Assembly (NCBI GenBank): GCA_963920575.1
Contig: OY986967.1
Coordinates: 10,782,061-10,846,060, forward strand
Length of the DNA stretch: 64,000 nt
Reading direction: 5' to 3'
Origin: Narthecium ossifragum
Lineage: Eukaryota > Streptophyta > Magnoliopsida > Dioscoreales > Nartheciaceae
The position numbers and the translations under genes are program-made. Every line of letters begins with the position of its first letter. The first letter of the stretch is position 1. The notes beneath the pieces were generated by a model. It saw only the letters and a list, made by a program, of their open reading frames with translations. It searched no databases and was not told where the DNA came from. Below, piece after piece: positions 1 through 11,327 of the stretch.

Positions 1-1756
1 GACATGACGCTACTAGTAGGACACCCTTCTCCAAGCGGGATCTCCACACTTGGCGGAACGACCGAGGTTAAGACTACCATATCTCAGTTTTCAAGCCATA
101 GAGCCAACAAGACCCCTAACTCCTGACCAAAGACTAAGTCTAGCCAGGGAGTCCATCGATCCCATCGATGTTCTCCCCCTCCAGGGTTCCTGTCCAACGT
201 ACGTCCCTCCGATAACCACTGCTCAAGGACTGGGCTACCTCCGATGGTCCCTGACACATGTTGGGCCAGACGATACCTGTAGGACACCCTTACCCGTGCT
301 GGCCACCAGCATGGGGACACAAGTCGGGTAACGACATTTCCTACTTAGCCTTTGATCACCGAAGTTCACGGGTCAACCCCACCCAGTAATAACTTAGCAT
401 GTCTAATGCACAGGAAGCAGGGCAGGATAAATATAAAGCAGTAACAAACAGCACAACAAGGACACACCTTCGGCCCATTTACACTAACACTCCCGAGGGT
501 CATGACTCCTTCGGTTCACCACAAAACGATATAGGGCATAACCCATGGCCCATTTATACTAAACATTCCTGAGGGTTCACTACTCCCTCGGTTAACCACA
601 AAGCAGTAAACAATAAGCATGATAGGTAACATGTTAAGCCCCGAGGGCAAAACCGTGAAAACCACTTGCAAGCGAAGCCCCGCGGGCAAAACAACACTTA
701 AGCAAGTAAAAACCCTCTCTGCACTGAAGGAGATCGATCTCCTATAGTAGCGAGATCGATCTTCTTCGAGGCTAGAAGCACCCGTCCTGGTCACCCCAAC
801 GAGATCGATCTCCACCCATATGAAGATTGATCTTGTATGTGACCCTTGATGTACCGACGCCGCCCACCACAAGATCGATCTCCCTCCCAGGGAGATCGCT
901 CTCGCTCGGGCAGGGCGTGCTACCCCAAACATGATCGATCTCATCCCATGAGATCGATCTTGACTGGGTTCTCCGGTGGCCGGACGGCGAAGAATACCGC
1001 CGGAAACCACAACCAAACCCTCACCAAACTAGGTGGGCCGGTAGATCTAAGTATCACGAAGCTACTCTAGGCTTCAAAACCGGAAAACATCAACTCCACA
1101 AGGTGATCCATCGAAAACAAAACCGGATTTCAAACCCTCAAAAGCGATCGGAGTCTTTGAGTAAGAACCCTACCTCCGCAGAGCTGCTTCGATCCACGAA
1201 GCCTAGCCTAGGATCTTCCTCACGCCGTCACGGTTCCAACGAGCCTTCAAGCTCCGAGAACGGTGGCAAGAGGAGGGAGAACGGAGGAGGAAAGGGCTGT
1301 CGGAACAGGGGAAGAAAAACAGAGCCGGGAGAAGAAGGAGGAAGAAGGGGAAGAAACGAAGGAGGAGGGGAAGGGATAAGGCCGGGGTAAAGCCGGCGAG
1401 GCGGGGGAAAGGCGAAGGAGGGGAGCAAAAGTCTCCCCTCCCCTGACAGGGGAAGCGACGGCCATCGCCGTGGCCGTCCTTCGACCGCCACCGCCAACGA
1501 CCTCCAGGCACAGAGAGATCGATCTCCATGCCATGCAGATCGATCTCCATTGCCCAGAACGGCAACCTTGGGCTGAGACTCAAGCCCAAGCCCAGAAATT
1601 TCGGTCCCGGGTTCACCTAACCATTCTAAACAAACACAAGCACTAAACAAGGTCTGTGTGTGCACACCCAGTGTGAAACGACCGCCAAGGCGCAATTTCC
1701 CAAATTGCCCTTGGGCCAACAACAAGCCAAAGGAAAAAGAGGGGCGAGTCCTCACA
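1..1756 (-). mobile_element. Chromovirus-type LTR, partial
   Basis: Most of a long terminal repeat in reverse orientation, cut by the left window edge. It ends at 1756 with the reverse complement of TGTGAGGACTCG, matching the start of the complete LTR at 61329. It shares with that LTR the block around 1640-1740 (a phrase about a cytosine-rich primer-proximal region and 'aatttcccaaattgccc') and the GATCGATC pairs. It interrupts the 5' LTR stub of the Athila copy that follows. The possible right duplication is ATTGA (1757-1761), but the left flank is not in the window. The open frames at 1203-1755 lie in purine-rich LTR sequence and I do not take them as genes. Confidence 0.75.
732..959. repeat. 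GATCGATC paired-palindrome array
   Basis: Four pairs of GATCGATC or one-base variants lie here: starts at 732/754, 803/825, 873/894 and 933/952, that is spacings of 22, 22, 21 and 19 bp. A fifth pair is at 1517/1538. The half-sites are self-complementary, so each pair can form a short hairpin in either strand or in RNA. The intervening bases differ between pairs. Confidence 0.8.
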
Positions 1757-1871
1757 ATTGAACTCCTTAAGTTTGAAAAGAAGCTGAAAAGAGTATATGG
1801 ATCAACTTTAAAGATTAAACTGTGCCATATATGGGTGGAAAGCTCTTGAAGTCTAGTTTCTGGAGAATTTT

Positions 1872-2609
1872 ATGCCATATTCTATATATTCTTCTTTGAA
1901 ACTTAGACCTTTGAATGAAACTGGTGTTGTGATTCAATTGGCTGATAGATCTAATGCCTATCCTAAAGGTGTAGTTGAGGATATTCTTGTGCAAGTTAAT
2001 AACTTAGTTTTCCATGCTGATTTCTATGTACTTGATATGGAGAATGATGATCATACAACTCCAATTTTGTTGGGAATACCATTCTTAAAGACATCCAATA
2101 CTAAGATAGATATGCGTAGTGGCACACTTACCATGGAATTTGATGGTAAAATTGTTAAGTTTGAAATATATGATGCCAAGAAGTATCCTAATAATGATAG
2201 TCATGTTTATTCTATTGATGTGAGGGAATTGAAAGCTCCAGTTGGAGATATTTTGGGGGAGATTCTACAGAAGGCAGATAAAGAAGCTGTCTAGTCTTGG
2301 CCAGTCGATCGCGAAGAAGATTCGGTCGACCGGCGAGAGTACCTGGAACACTTATCTGACGAACCTCCTTCGACTGAAGTTGAAAGCATTCCTATTACAT
2401 CGTGAGGTATATTTCCTGTGAATACTTCATCTTCATTAGTGGTTAAAAAGGAGATGACCTTAATAGATGTTTTCATATCTCACGGATTTATTTTCGATCA
2501 TGTGATCTTTACGTCCTTGACAATGCGAATGGCGACATTATTAATAAGTCAATGGATGATTTGATTATAGTTGAGCATAATGTTGACTCCTTTCTTCCTG
2601 ATCACCATG
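1872..2609 (+). pseudogene. Athila protease, 5'-truncated and broken
   Basis: The frame from 1872 encodes the C-terminal half of an Athila-type retropepsin. It starts just after the catalytic D-L-G-A motif, at the conserved M-P-x-S-I-Y stretch, and includes the QLADRSNAYP and LLGIPFL blocks. It closely matches the complete protease at 53157-54044. A TAG after the EAV residues (2292-2294) and a TGA near 2404 interrupt the linker, which otherwise continues in the same frame. No reverse transcriptase follows. The upstream half was lost at the join with LTR sequence at about 1873, so the product cannot be active. Confidence 0.8.
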
Positions 2610-4433
2610 ATGAGATGTATTTCTGTTTAAGAGATCTAGCTATCTTGTTTACTGGTGTGAGATGGAAAAGCTAACTCTCATTTTTGAAATATGCCACTTG
2701 GATTTATATGCTAAATTAACCTTTGTGGCACTATTGAGGTTAAATATTCAGATTATGGCACCCAGTGATTTTGCATCCCATCGTGCTATAAAACGTCCAC
2801 CGAGGGCACGATTTAAAATTCTCTATATTGTATAGAATGGTTTAGTTTGCTTTATCTGCTTTATTGTGTGCTTGAGCGTGCTTGAATTAATTTTTAGGTT
2901 GTGTGCTTGCATGTTGCTTTTGCTTTTGTTTTACTTTGCGTTTGTTTTTACGTGATCGAGCATCCCCTATCATACCTGAAGAATTCGCCCAGCCACGGTT
3001 GTTATGAAAATTCGGCCACCTTGAGGAGCCAACTTATACTGATTCAAAAAGGACGCATGAAGTCGAGCCAATGACAATAAACAAAGGCGTTGCTTGGGAG
3101 GCAACCCAAGGGGAGTTCGTTCCTTTCTCTTCTTATTTTTCACATTTACATTTTAGTTATTTTTGCCTTTCTTTGCATTCCACCTTACATTGGGGACAAT
3201 GTCGGTTTCAAGTGTGGAGGAGGAGACCTAGGTTGCATTTGCCATGAGTGAGAACTAGTTAAGCTTGACATATTCATAACATGATTGAATGAGTAATCTT
3301 GCGACTTGGAATTAATTAGTTGAGTTATTTTCCTTGAAATGGTAGTGACTAAATGAGTAGACAACAACTGGAGAGATATTCTTCCATGGATTTGTTTCTC
3401 TAGAACTTGCTTTGATTCTATTCGAGGTCACATTGACACATGTATACATGAACATGATCAAGGCCATCTTTGTTTTAAGCTACATAAGCTAAATAGCCTA
3501 CCTTGCAATTAATTTTTCCTTTTGCTAAACCCCTTTGAGCCTTATTGACTTCATTGTTAACCCACATTACAAGCCTTAAACCTGAAAAACAATGCCGATA
3601 CCCAAGCCATAGGACTAGTGGAGCATTGATCATCATTATGATATGTATGGGTGTGCTTCAAGTGTGGGGGTGTTTGGATCGTGGTATGGCTATGATTGGT
3701 GAAGTGGAGTATATTTTTCATACTCAATTCGTGAGTATGTTGTTCCTAAAAAAAACAAAAAAAAGGAAGAAAAAAAAGAAAGGAAAGAAAAGAAAAAGAA
3801 AGTGAAGGAGGAAACTGTTTCTCATGTTACAATATGTGTTTATGAATCATCCCAATAGTTCTGTATGATTCCTACAAATGTGGAAATTTTTGCAAAACAT
3901 TGTTCCCTATTTCAAATAAAAAGTATTCGTTTGAGCAATCTCTTTGCCAATGTGAAATTGAAGAAAGTTGTTGAATGGAGTAATTGGTTATACATATCTA
4001 TTTGATGCATTTTTGCTCCATTAGTTTCATTGGCTTTTGAGCTACATTCCCAAACATTTCCCACCTTAATCCTGGACCCCATTACAACCTTTTAAAGTCC
4101 TTATGATCCGTGTTGTGCATGTGATTTTAGTGGTGGAGAATGAGAAGATATGCAAGCTTATGGTAGATCATTTTCATTGGAATGAATTTGAGTGAAATAC
4201 ATACCCATCAAACACATGAGAGTTGAGTGTTCATTTCCGTGAGGGTCTACATGTTTAGTATGCTCCATATTCAAGTGAAAATGCTTACTGATTGATTTTT
4301 AATTTGTCTAAAAATGTTTGTTCATGATGTGTTATGAGTTGTAAAGAGCTTGATTGTTCTTTGTTGATGGCATTGCAACCTTGATATGTTGAGTATAGTG
4401 AGTTTTAGTTTTGCCTGAGGACGAGCAAAGGCT
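2610..4433 (+). other. Athila A 3' non-coding internal region
   Basis: AT-rich, with no credible gene. It has landmarks of the Athila 3' internal region: TTGGGAGGCAACCCAAG (about 3091-3107), the TTGGGGACAATG block near 3190 followed by AAGTGTGGAGGAGG, and a second G-rich tract AAGTGTGGGGGTG at about 3660. An A-rich run lies at 3750-3800. The minus-strand copy at 51279-53156 is collinear with it. Both copies pass directly from protease to this region. Confidence 0.7.
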
Positions 4434-4448
4434 AAGTGTGGGGGAATT
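4434..4448 (+). other. Polypurine tract
   Basis: AAGTGTGGGGGAATT lies immediately 5' of the 3' LTR. This is the expected position for the plus-strand primer of reverse transcription. The same tract, reverse-complemented, flanks the LTR at 51264. Confidence 0.75.
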
Positions 4449-4767
4449 TGAGACGAGCAATACTTAGTCTCATGTGCTTATTTGGTACCTAAATACACTC
4501 ATTATTCTTATATTTTGATTTAGGATACAATTGAAGTCCTTAAGTTAAAAAAGAAGCTGAAAAGAGTATATGGATCAATTTTAAAGATTAAAATGTACAT
4601 GCAGATGAAGAACCAGATGATGTATCATATATGGTTGGAAAGCTCTTGAAGTCTGGTTTCTGGAGAATTTTACGGTTTGTGATTTGGAGGTTCCTAGAGA
4701 AAGTTACATTGCTTTTACTACAACCAGCGCAGGGCAGAATAGCAGAAAAAATATGCAGAGAATAAAC

Positions 4768-5024
4768 AATCGATCTTCTTGCCATAAAAGATCGATCCCT
4801 TATGCACCCAGAGATGAAAAAGACCCATGGTCGATCGTCAGATCGACCGTCAAACTCTGTAAAAAAATATACACTTGTAGGGTCGATGCGAGGATCGACC
4901 GTGAGGATCAATCTGAAATCCAAAATAAAGGGATCGATCCCCTTTCCAGAAGGGATCGATCCGAGTCGGGGCGCAGCCATAAGCTGGGAAGAAAAGATCG
5001 ATCTTCTTTCCATAAAGATCGATC
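4768..5024. repeat. GATCGATC pairs in Athila A LTR
   Basis: Pairs start at 4768/4790 (first half-site AATCGATC), 4932/4954 and 4996/5017, giving spacings of 22, 22 and 21 bp. Between them is a GGTCGATC/GATCGACC-rich stretch (4832-4905). The LTR is otherwise unrelated to the chromovirus LTRs that carry the same module. Confidence 0.75.
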
Positions 5025-5088
5025 TTTCTTAACCGACTTTGCAGAATTCAAGGCTCTGATTTAATCCGAGGATGGGGAACTTATGGGC

Positions 5089-5096
5089 TATAAATA
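5089..5096 (+). promoter_or_regulatory. TATA box of Athila A LTR
   Basis: TATAAATA within GGGCTATAAATAGGG, a canonical plant TATA context. It is conserved as TATTTATA at 50388-50395 in the opposite-strand copy. Confidence 0.6.
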
Positions 5097-5982
5097 GGGT
5101 TCTTTTTAGGGATTGAGGGGGGCGAATTCTAGAGGATTTTTGCTACTACTTTCTATTTCTTTTATATTTCTAGGGTTCTTCTTTCTTTTCTAAAGGATTG
5201 GATTGTTCTTGATGGCCTTGCGTGGCTAAACCTTAATTCTTTGTCGAGGAGACTGAAACCTCAGAATCAATGAAACTGTGAAATCTAATCTATTTTTTAT
5301 TGTTCAATTTATACTTAAGTATTGGATGTTCTTATGTGATTAAATATTCATGGTTGTCTTGTTTGATTGCTAGGAGGCCTACTAGTTTATTATTCATTGC
5401 GATTTACTGCTAGATTGGATATCAAATCCGTAATTGTTTGATCCCTCTAATCTGCGAAGCAACTAAGATCTATTGATTTACTGCGTTTCAGAGATTGTTA
5501 GATCTTAGGAAGAACGTTCGACTAGATTAAATGCAACCGCTTGTGCTTGTGTTGTTTAGCTTCATCGATCTCCCTATTCTTAAGGCTACTACTAGATTAA
5601 ATCTATAGCGCTTGTCTTAGGTTGTTTAGTAGTTAGGGTTAATTGGATCGCTTGTTTCTAATTAACTATGATTGAGGAGAGATTCGAATATAATTCGAAC
5701 GGTGAATATTCAATGTGTGGATTGATATATACTTGCATCAATGATCAGTTATAAAGATTCCGATGGTGGTTGTTGACTCAGACCAAGATTTGTTCTCGTG
5801 AATAAATTCCGATTCTTTAGATTGTTTCTTATTTGTTTCCATTATATTCAAAACCCATCATCTTTGTTGACTACGCACGAAACTAGGCTGAACACTCTTC
5901 GTGGGATCGACTCGTACTCGCACTATAACATTTATCTTAAGAAGTATTGGTTTTATTTTTGAGTGCCTGCGACAGCACATCA

Positions 5983-6720
5983 GCAGCGAAGAAGGAAAGG
6001 CGCGCCAGTAAAGCTGACAGCTGGCCCTCGCTCCTAGGAAAGCAACCACACATGAGGGAATCGGCCGACTGGCGATTACCCAACAAAACAAAACGAGCGC
6101 CATCAGGTGTCCAAGCAGTCACCCTGTGACGGCCACAGTCGATGACGGCTCGATATGAAGTCAGCCAATCCATACAGAGAATCACGTCGAACCCGGCTAT
6201 GTCTAGTACCCGAAGGTCTAGAAAGACACGGAGGCCCCCAACCTCCAACTCGCAAGAACGGCAGATCAGCTCAACACGAGCTCCTCCGTCGACCGGTGTG
6301 TCTAGGTGTAGTGTGACTCCAAGTGGCTTAATCTCTAGCCCTAACGATGCCACACAGTCGCTAGCTATAAAAGAATGCGATGCCCCAGAATCTATCAGAA
6401 CATCTATAAATGAACTGAAAGGCTGAAAGGTACCTCTGAAAACAGGAGGGTCAACTGGGCCTGGTGGAAGAGCTAAAGTCTGCTGGAGTGGCGGGTACGG
6501 GTAGGGCTGGAAAGGTGGCTGAACCTTGTCTGGGTACTCGTGGTCTGGAAGTGGGTAGACTCCTCCTCTGGGTCCGCCTCGACCTCCGCCGCGACCTCTG
6601 CCTCTCCCGGCTCCTGGTGTCCGCCAACCTTTGCCTGCTCCGCCACGAACGGACTGCGCCCTCAACGTCGGGCAATCTCAGCGAAAGTGCCCCGCATGCT
6701 AGCACTCGTAGCACACGGGA
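5983..6720 (-). pseudogene. Chromovirus zinc knuckle and protease
   Basis: Minus-strand frame with a CCHC knuckle at about 6680-6720 (CYEC, HAGH and a final DC) disrupted by a TAG and a TGA. A glycine/arginine-rich linker follows, then a retropepsin-like domain with catalytic DSGASHSFI and a conserved CMDWL motif. The frame runs out after the protease, where an Athila LTR begins at 5982; the last residues of the open frame are LTR-encoded. Reverse transcriptase, RNase H and integrase lie beyond the insertion or are lost. The frame differs by one base from the upstream gag frame. Confidence 0.8.
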
Positions 6721-7737
6721 GGTCCAAGCGCTAGCTGCTGGCTCTGGCCTCATCCCCCGGATGTCTGCCCCTGAGACCCAGCCATGAGAAGTGGCTGGCC
6801 TCCCTGCCTGGGCTGCTACTGGTACTCTGTTGGTACTGGGGTGGGTGACGCTGGTAGGGCTGCTGGCGTCGTGGGTACCTCTGCCGCGGCCTCCACGGGC
6901 CTCTCTGCCCTGAGCTACTCTCTGCGGCTGTCCTCCGCCACTGGTACTCGCAGACGATGACGGCTGGACTGCCCTGGGACCCGGCTCCTGCAACTGGGCC
7001 TCAATAGCTAAGGCACAGTCCAGCGCCTCTGCGTACATGCTAGCGTGCTGAGCCGCGATCAGCCGCCTGATCTCGGGCCTAAGCCTCCACTGGAACTGCT
7101 CCGCTCTGGCAAGAGGGTTCGTCGACACTGCTCCGGCAAATCTGGCTAGTCTAGTGAACCTAGCTGCATACTGCACTATCGACTGAGTACCCTGAGAAAG
7201 GGTTTGGTACTCACGGACAAGGGCCGAGCGCACACTGCGTGGAAAGAACGCGCCGAGAAATGACGAACGAAACACGGCCCACGATGGGTCACTCCCGTCC
7301 CTGGCGGCCTGAACAGAGCGCCACAAGTCCAAAGCGTCCCCGTCGAGCTGGATCATGGCAAGTCTGACCCGAATCCGGTCATCCTGGACGAACAGAGTGT
7401 CAAGGACGCGACTGACTCCCTCCAGCCAGTCGTCCGGCACCGCTGGGTCGGCCCCAGCACCGCTGAACCTAGGCGGGTTCAGCCTCTGGAAGTCGACCAC
7501 TGCTGTCACTACCGCACGCTGGTCGAGTGAAGGAGAGACCTCCACGGCGACGAAAGAAGCGTCCTCCTCCATCACGACCTCAATCCTCGGCTCTGGCTCC
7601 GGTGCAGGTCCCCGAGGCAAGGCTGCGTTGGTCCCTAAGGCCCGTCGGGCGGCGCGCTCGTCGCGTGCACTACTACGACCCAAGACTGGACAGCTAGCCT
7701 GGCTCCCTGTCATCTGCACGTTCACCAGAGACGACAA
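6721..7737 (-). pseudogene. Chromovirus Gag
   Basis: A Gag capsid region on the minus strand, opening at 7737. The retrotransposon-gag core spans roughly residues 80-240, with LNPPRFSG, a DDWLEGV motif, a W-x3-F segment (SWAVFRSSFLGAFFP) and an REYQTLSQGTQS motif typical of chromovirus Gag. A serine/glycine-rich hinge leads to the zinc knuckle, which lies in another frame, so at least one frameshift separates them. The initiator-Met type primer site and 5' LTR lie just upstream (7903-10335). GC content is clearly higher than in the neighbouring Athila DNA. Confidence 0.8.
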
Positions 7738-7902
7738 GTGTCCACCCGTAAGAAATCAAAACACAACAACAATCAACAAAGTAAACTCATAACACACATG
7801 AGCACGAATAAGCACACACGGATGCTCTTCTCCTAGAACTATCCCAAACCGCGCTCAAAACCTTAACCGCAAGCCTAATCCTATCCCTGGGACCTACAAC
7901 CT

Positions 7903-7914
7903 GCTATGATACCA
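7903..7914 (-). other. Primer-binding site (initiator Met type)
   Basis: On the minus strand the sequence reads TGGTATCATAGC, one mismatch from the TGGTATCAGAGC complementary to initiator Met tRNA. It sits 3 bp inside the 5' LTR (start 7918). Confidence 0.75.
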
Positions 7915-7917
7915 AGT

Positions 7918-10335
7918 TGTCACACCCCGACCCAGAAAACCCATCCAGGACGGGGCGTGAGGGTTCCTATCACTATTCGTCTCCAACTGGTGCGATACAT
8001 TGTGGAAAACATGGGTAAACTTAAACAATTTATATTCCAGAGGTAATCTGTAATTCAATTTATAAACAAATCAAGTTGTACTATCTAATCATCTGATTAC
8101 AATTCTTATCAAACTCCTCAAAGGGAAAAGATATTATACATATAATAAAACAAAACCTCGAAAGATGTTTATAATATACAAAACTATCAAAAGCACAACA
8201 GTCTTCCTGCAGCAACCTCAGACTCCTCTGGAAGTACTCGCGCCGCTAAAGGCTGATCCCGCCGGCTCTACTGCTGAAGATTTGGCGCTTGCATCTGCAA
8301 ACGCAGCCTGGGTAGGTGTGAGCGATAAGCTCAGTAGGGTTCTACTCTACGGCACACAGAAGGGAGGAAAACATCAACTGTGATATCTCCTCGCTCAAGC
8401 CTAAGGAATGCCACGGGGTCCCACAACCCCTATCGACTCCCCAAAGGGATCCTACTCTTCAACCGACCACGCTGGGAACATCAACCAACATACTGCGAGG
8501 AAAAAAACCAGAACTAGTAGGATTACCGTTACCCAGCAGGAAACCACTGCCTGGGGACCATGTCAGGGACATCGACAACCATCCTTAACACTTAGCCTTG
8601 CGAAGACAACATGACCTCTAAACCTCAAAGCAAAGATCATAGCTAACTATCATACATCCTCGATAAAACGAGATTCCAATTATGATTAGGCCCTAATCCT
8701 GACTACCCAGCCTAGATCCGAGCTACCCGAGAGCCTCGGATCGGCGATCAACCCATCGCCCACCTAACCTAACATGCCTCTAATGCATACAATGCATGAG
8801 CCTATGCAAACATCTATTTTAGATGTCTCTACATGTCACAACATCAGTTATAGGTTCAACAGTTATACAATAGCCCTCGGTACTCGCCGGCAACGGGCTA
8901 AGGTTTCACAATACCTCGTTGGCTAACACTCATCGTTAGCTAACGGTTAAGGAAAGCGATAAGCATTTAAACTACTATCAACCAAGTATTTAAATGCGGG
9001 TCAAAACCGTAAATTTGTCAAAGAGGTTAAACTCCCGATTCAATTCCCAATCTCGATAGAAATCCATGAAAACATCGTGTATGCTCCCTAACATGATTGG
9101 ATATCTATCATGAATGAAAACCAATCAAAGAAAACCAGAAAACACAGCTCAGTGGCCCACGGTCGATGCGACGGTCGATCCGACGGTCGACCGTGAGGCA
9201 ACGGTCGATCGTGGGGTCAAATGAGGGAAAAGCATAAGGGCCACGGTCGATCGGTGCATCGACCCTGGGAAGGCCAAAACGAGACAGAGCCTCACGGACG
9301 ATGCGACGGTCGATCCGACAGTCGACCGTGATGTGGAAAGGAAAAGAGAGGGAGCCCGCGGTCGATCGATGCATCAATTCTGGGATGCCCAAAACGCGAC
9401 AGAGCCTGACGGACGATGCGACGGTCGATCCAACGATCAAGGGTCGACCGTTAGGCTCAAGAGAAGCGTATCAACGTTTGATGGTCGATCCGTCGATCGA
9501 CCGTCGAGCCTAATGCACAGTTCATCAGAACAGTGTCAAAAATCCAATTTCTTGGATTTGAATGATCAAATCATGTTGGAAGTTGAAGAAACTTTGCAAG
9601 CATGTGTAAAAGATGATGGAGAAGCAATGGTACGAATAAAACATGATTTTGATGGTTAAATCACAAACCTGGGTCTCAATGGCCGAAAACCGACTAAACG
9701 ACGATAATACGGAAATCGTCCGATAAAATAGGGAAACCAACTGATGGGAATACTAGAAGCAAGCTATAATGCACATGCATTTAACCACACGACATTCTAA
9801 CAAGTATTCCTACAGCGAAAATACAAGAAACCTATCCTAGGAGGACCCGATCACAGAATCGAGGTAGAAACACCCACTTGGGCAAGTAGGGTAGCTCCTC
9901 CACGCGTCCAACCAGTCAAGCTGCCAAGATCCACTCCTCGAAGCTCGTGTCTCCAAGCCCTAGCTCAGCAGTAGGAGAGAGAAAGAGAGAGAGAAGGAGA
10001 CAATGACAGGGAGGAAGAAGAAAGAGAGAGAAAGGGGCAGGCTATATATAGAGATCTGAACCGATCTCTGCCGTCCGATTCGATCTTTCCCGATCGAGCT
10101 CCGATCTTCCGATCGAATGCACCCTTAAGGTTCTAATCAAACACATATATCAATCCAAGGCCGTGTGTGCAATGCGGGTGTGAAACTGATCACCAGGGGG
10201 CATATTTATCAAAATGGCCCTGGGGCTAAAAATCACCATACGATCGCCTGATCTTACCCGACGCGGAACCAAATCAACAAGAAAATGGCCCTCGACCCAC
10301 GCATGCGAGCCAGGTCAGAGGGACGGGCCCTCATA
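7918..10335 (-). repeat. Chromovirus 5' LTR
   Basis: LTR of 2,418 bp in reverse orientation. Its 3' end is TGTCACACCCCG at 7918 on the plus strand, and its 5' end at 10335 is the complement of TATGAGGGCCCG, a decayed TGTGAGGGCCCG. It is linked to the minus-strand gag by the primer site. It resembles the LTRs at 26994 and 56900. The right flank GGGAC (10336-10340) would be the duplication. It inserted in the 5' LTR of the Athila B copy that follows. Confidence 0.8.
9161..9510. repeat. GGTCGATC-rich minisatellite in LTR
   Basis: A run of CGGTCGAT(C/G)-type words, for instance starts at 9161, 9173 and 9185 (12-bp steps) and further groups near 9245, 9308, 9360, 9423 and 9482. It is a related but distinct form of the GATCGATC modules in other LTRs here. 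Confidence 0.65.
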
Positions 10336-10850
10336 GGGACAATATTCACCCCTTTTATACTGCAATTTAATTTTTGTATTTGAGGAATGTTGTAGAATTA
10401 TATCATTTAGCCCTCGGTACAGGGGAGGATTCGCCGAAATTTTCAGAAAGAAATTCTAAATATCCGTGCCATAGGCACGGGCTTCATTAGTGAATCTATA
10501 ATGTCAAGATAAGAAGACAAGAGAATAACTAGAGAATACAGGAAGTCAAACTAAAGTGGATTGAGCAATCCCTAGGTTTTCTCTCATTGATTTATTTTAA
10601 CCTTTCTATATTGATTTGTTAATTAGGTTTAATTAATCAATTTTCAAAATCCAATAAATCCTTCATTGCTTTAGGATTAGAGTTTTGAGATTTAATTTCA
10701 CTTTCGTTGTTTAAATCAAAAGTTTCGTTGTGGATCAACCCCGGACTTCATCATTATTCTACCCTATTAGTTTAATGTTCGAATAAGGGTATATATATAT
10801 ATATATTGTGGATTGGATATGATTTAACGACATCGTTTCGTAAGACATCA
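10336..10850 (+). repeat. Athila B 5' LTR, 3' portion
   Basis: The end of a plus-strand LTR, terminating ...AAGACATCA at 10850. It aligns with the reverse complement of the LTR start at 46398 (shared blocks include ATTTAACGACA and a CTACCCT...AG segment). Its 5' part was separated by the chromovirus insertion at 10335. An (AT)n tract lies at 10789-10807. Confidence 0.75.
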
Positions 10851-10855
10851 GTTTT

Positions 10856-10873
10856 TGACGCCGTTGTCGGGGA
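10856..10873 (+). other. Primer-binding site (Asp tRNA type)
   Basis: TGACGCCGTTGTCGGGGA is close to TGGCGCCGTTGCCGGGGA, the Athila-type primer site complementary to the 3' end of Asp tRNA. It lies 5 bp after the LTR end. Confidence 0.75.
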
Positions 10874-11135
10874 TATGCTTTTCGGATCTTTGACGAAGTA
10901 TCGATGAAATTCTCTTTACTTTTTCTCTTAGCTTAATTAGATTTTTCTTTTTCTTATTTTTCCCTTTTTTTATTTTACACGTTTTAAGATTTATTTGACA
11001 ATTTTATGTGATTTTTGCAGCTGTAAATTGGAATGTTTCCTGGAGGGAGAAGCCGGCTCGCTACCTGGAGCGATCGGTCGAACCTGAATTCGGCCGGTCA
11101 AAATTGTGCATTTTGCTTGTGTTGCTGTGATGAAC

Positions 11136-11202
11136 GATCGATCCGCCATACCACCGATCAATCATCTAGAAACCGATCGATCGGTCTACCAAATGATCAA
11201 TC
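11136..11202. repeat. GATCRATC pairs in Athila B leader
   Basis: GATCGATC at 11136 and GATCAATC at 11156 (20 bp apart), then GATCGATC at 11175 and GATCAATC at 11195 (20 bp apart). They lie in the untranslated leader between primer site and gag. Confidence 0.7.
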
Positions 11203-11327
11203 GTCCTCGCGGCACTCAAGTACATATGCTAACTTGCAACTTTTCACTTTAGCTGTGGTGCTCCGTGGTTTTCTCCTCTCCTCCGAATATTCTATTTTCT
11301 TTTTCTCTTGTTGGTATGTAGTCTTAC

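Larger units (their letters stand above)
1757..5982 (+). mobile_element. Athila-like element, family A, truncated
   Basis: A plus-strand Ty3/gypsy Athila-type copy. It consists of about 116 bp of 5' LTR (1757-1873, matching 4530 onward), then an abrupt join to the protease region, a 3' non-coding region, a polypurine tract and a 3' LTR. Gag, primer site, reverse transcriptase and integrase are absent. The 3' LTR abuts minus-strand chromovirus protease at 5983, so this copy probably inserted into that element. It is the same family as the minus-strand copy at 49501-63687. Confidence 0.8.
4449..5982 (+). repeat. Athila A 3' LTR
   Basis: LTR of 1,534 bp, beginning TGAGACGAGC after the polypurine tract and ending CAGCACATCA at 5982. 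A TATA box (TATAAATA, 5089-5096) precedes the probable transcript start. GATCGATC pairs occur upstream of it (4768-5024). It aligns along its length with the LTRs at 49501-51263 and 55892 onward, which are in the opposite orientation. Candidate right duplication GCAGC (5983-5987); the left end is lost. Confidence 0.8.

Noticed and set aside
1203..1755. Overlapping minus-strand frames of 137 and 175 codons
   Set aside because: They lie in purine-rich LTR leader sequence, overlap in several frames and encode low-complexity Leu/Pro/Ser-rich peptides.
3545..3805. 86-codon frame ending in a lysine run
   Set aside because: Non-coding 3' region of Athila A; the lysines come from an A-rich tract.
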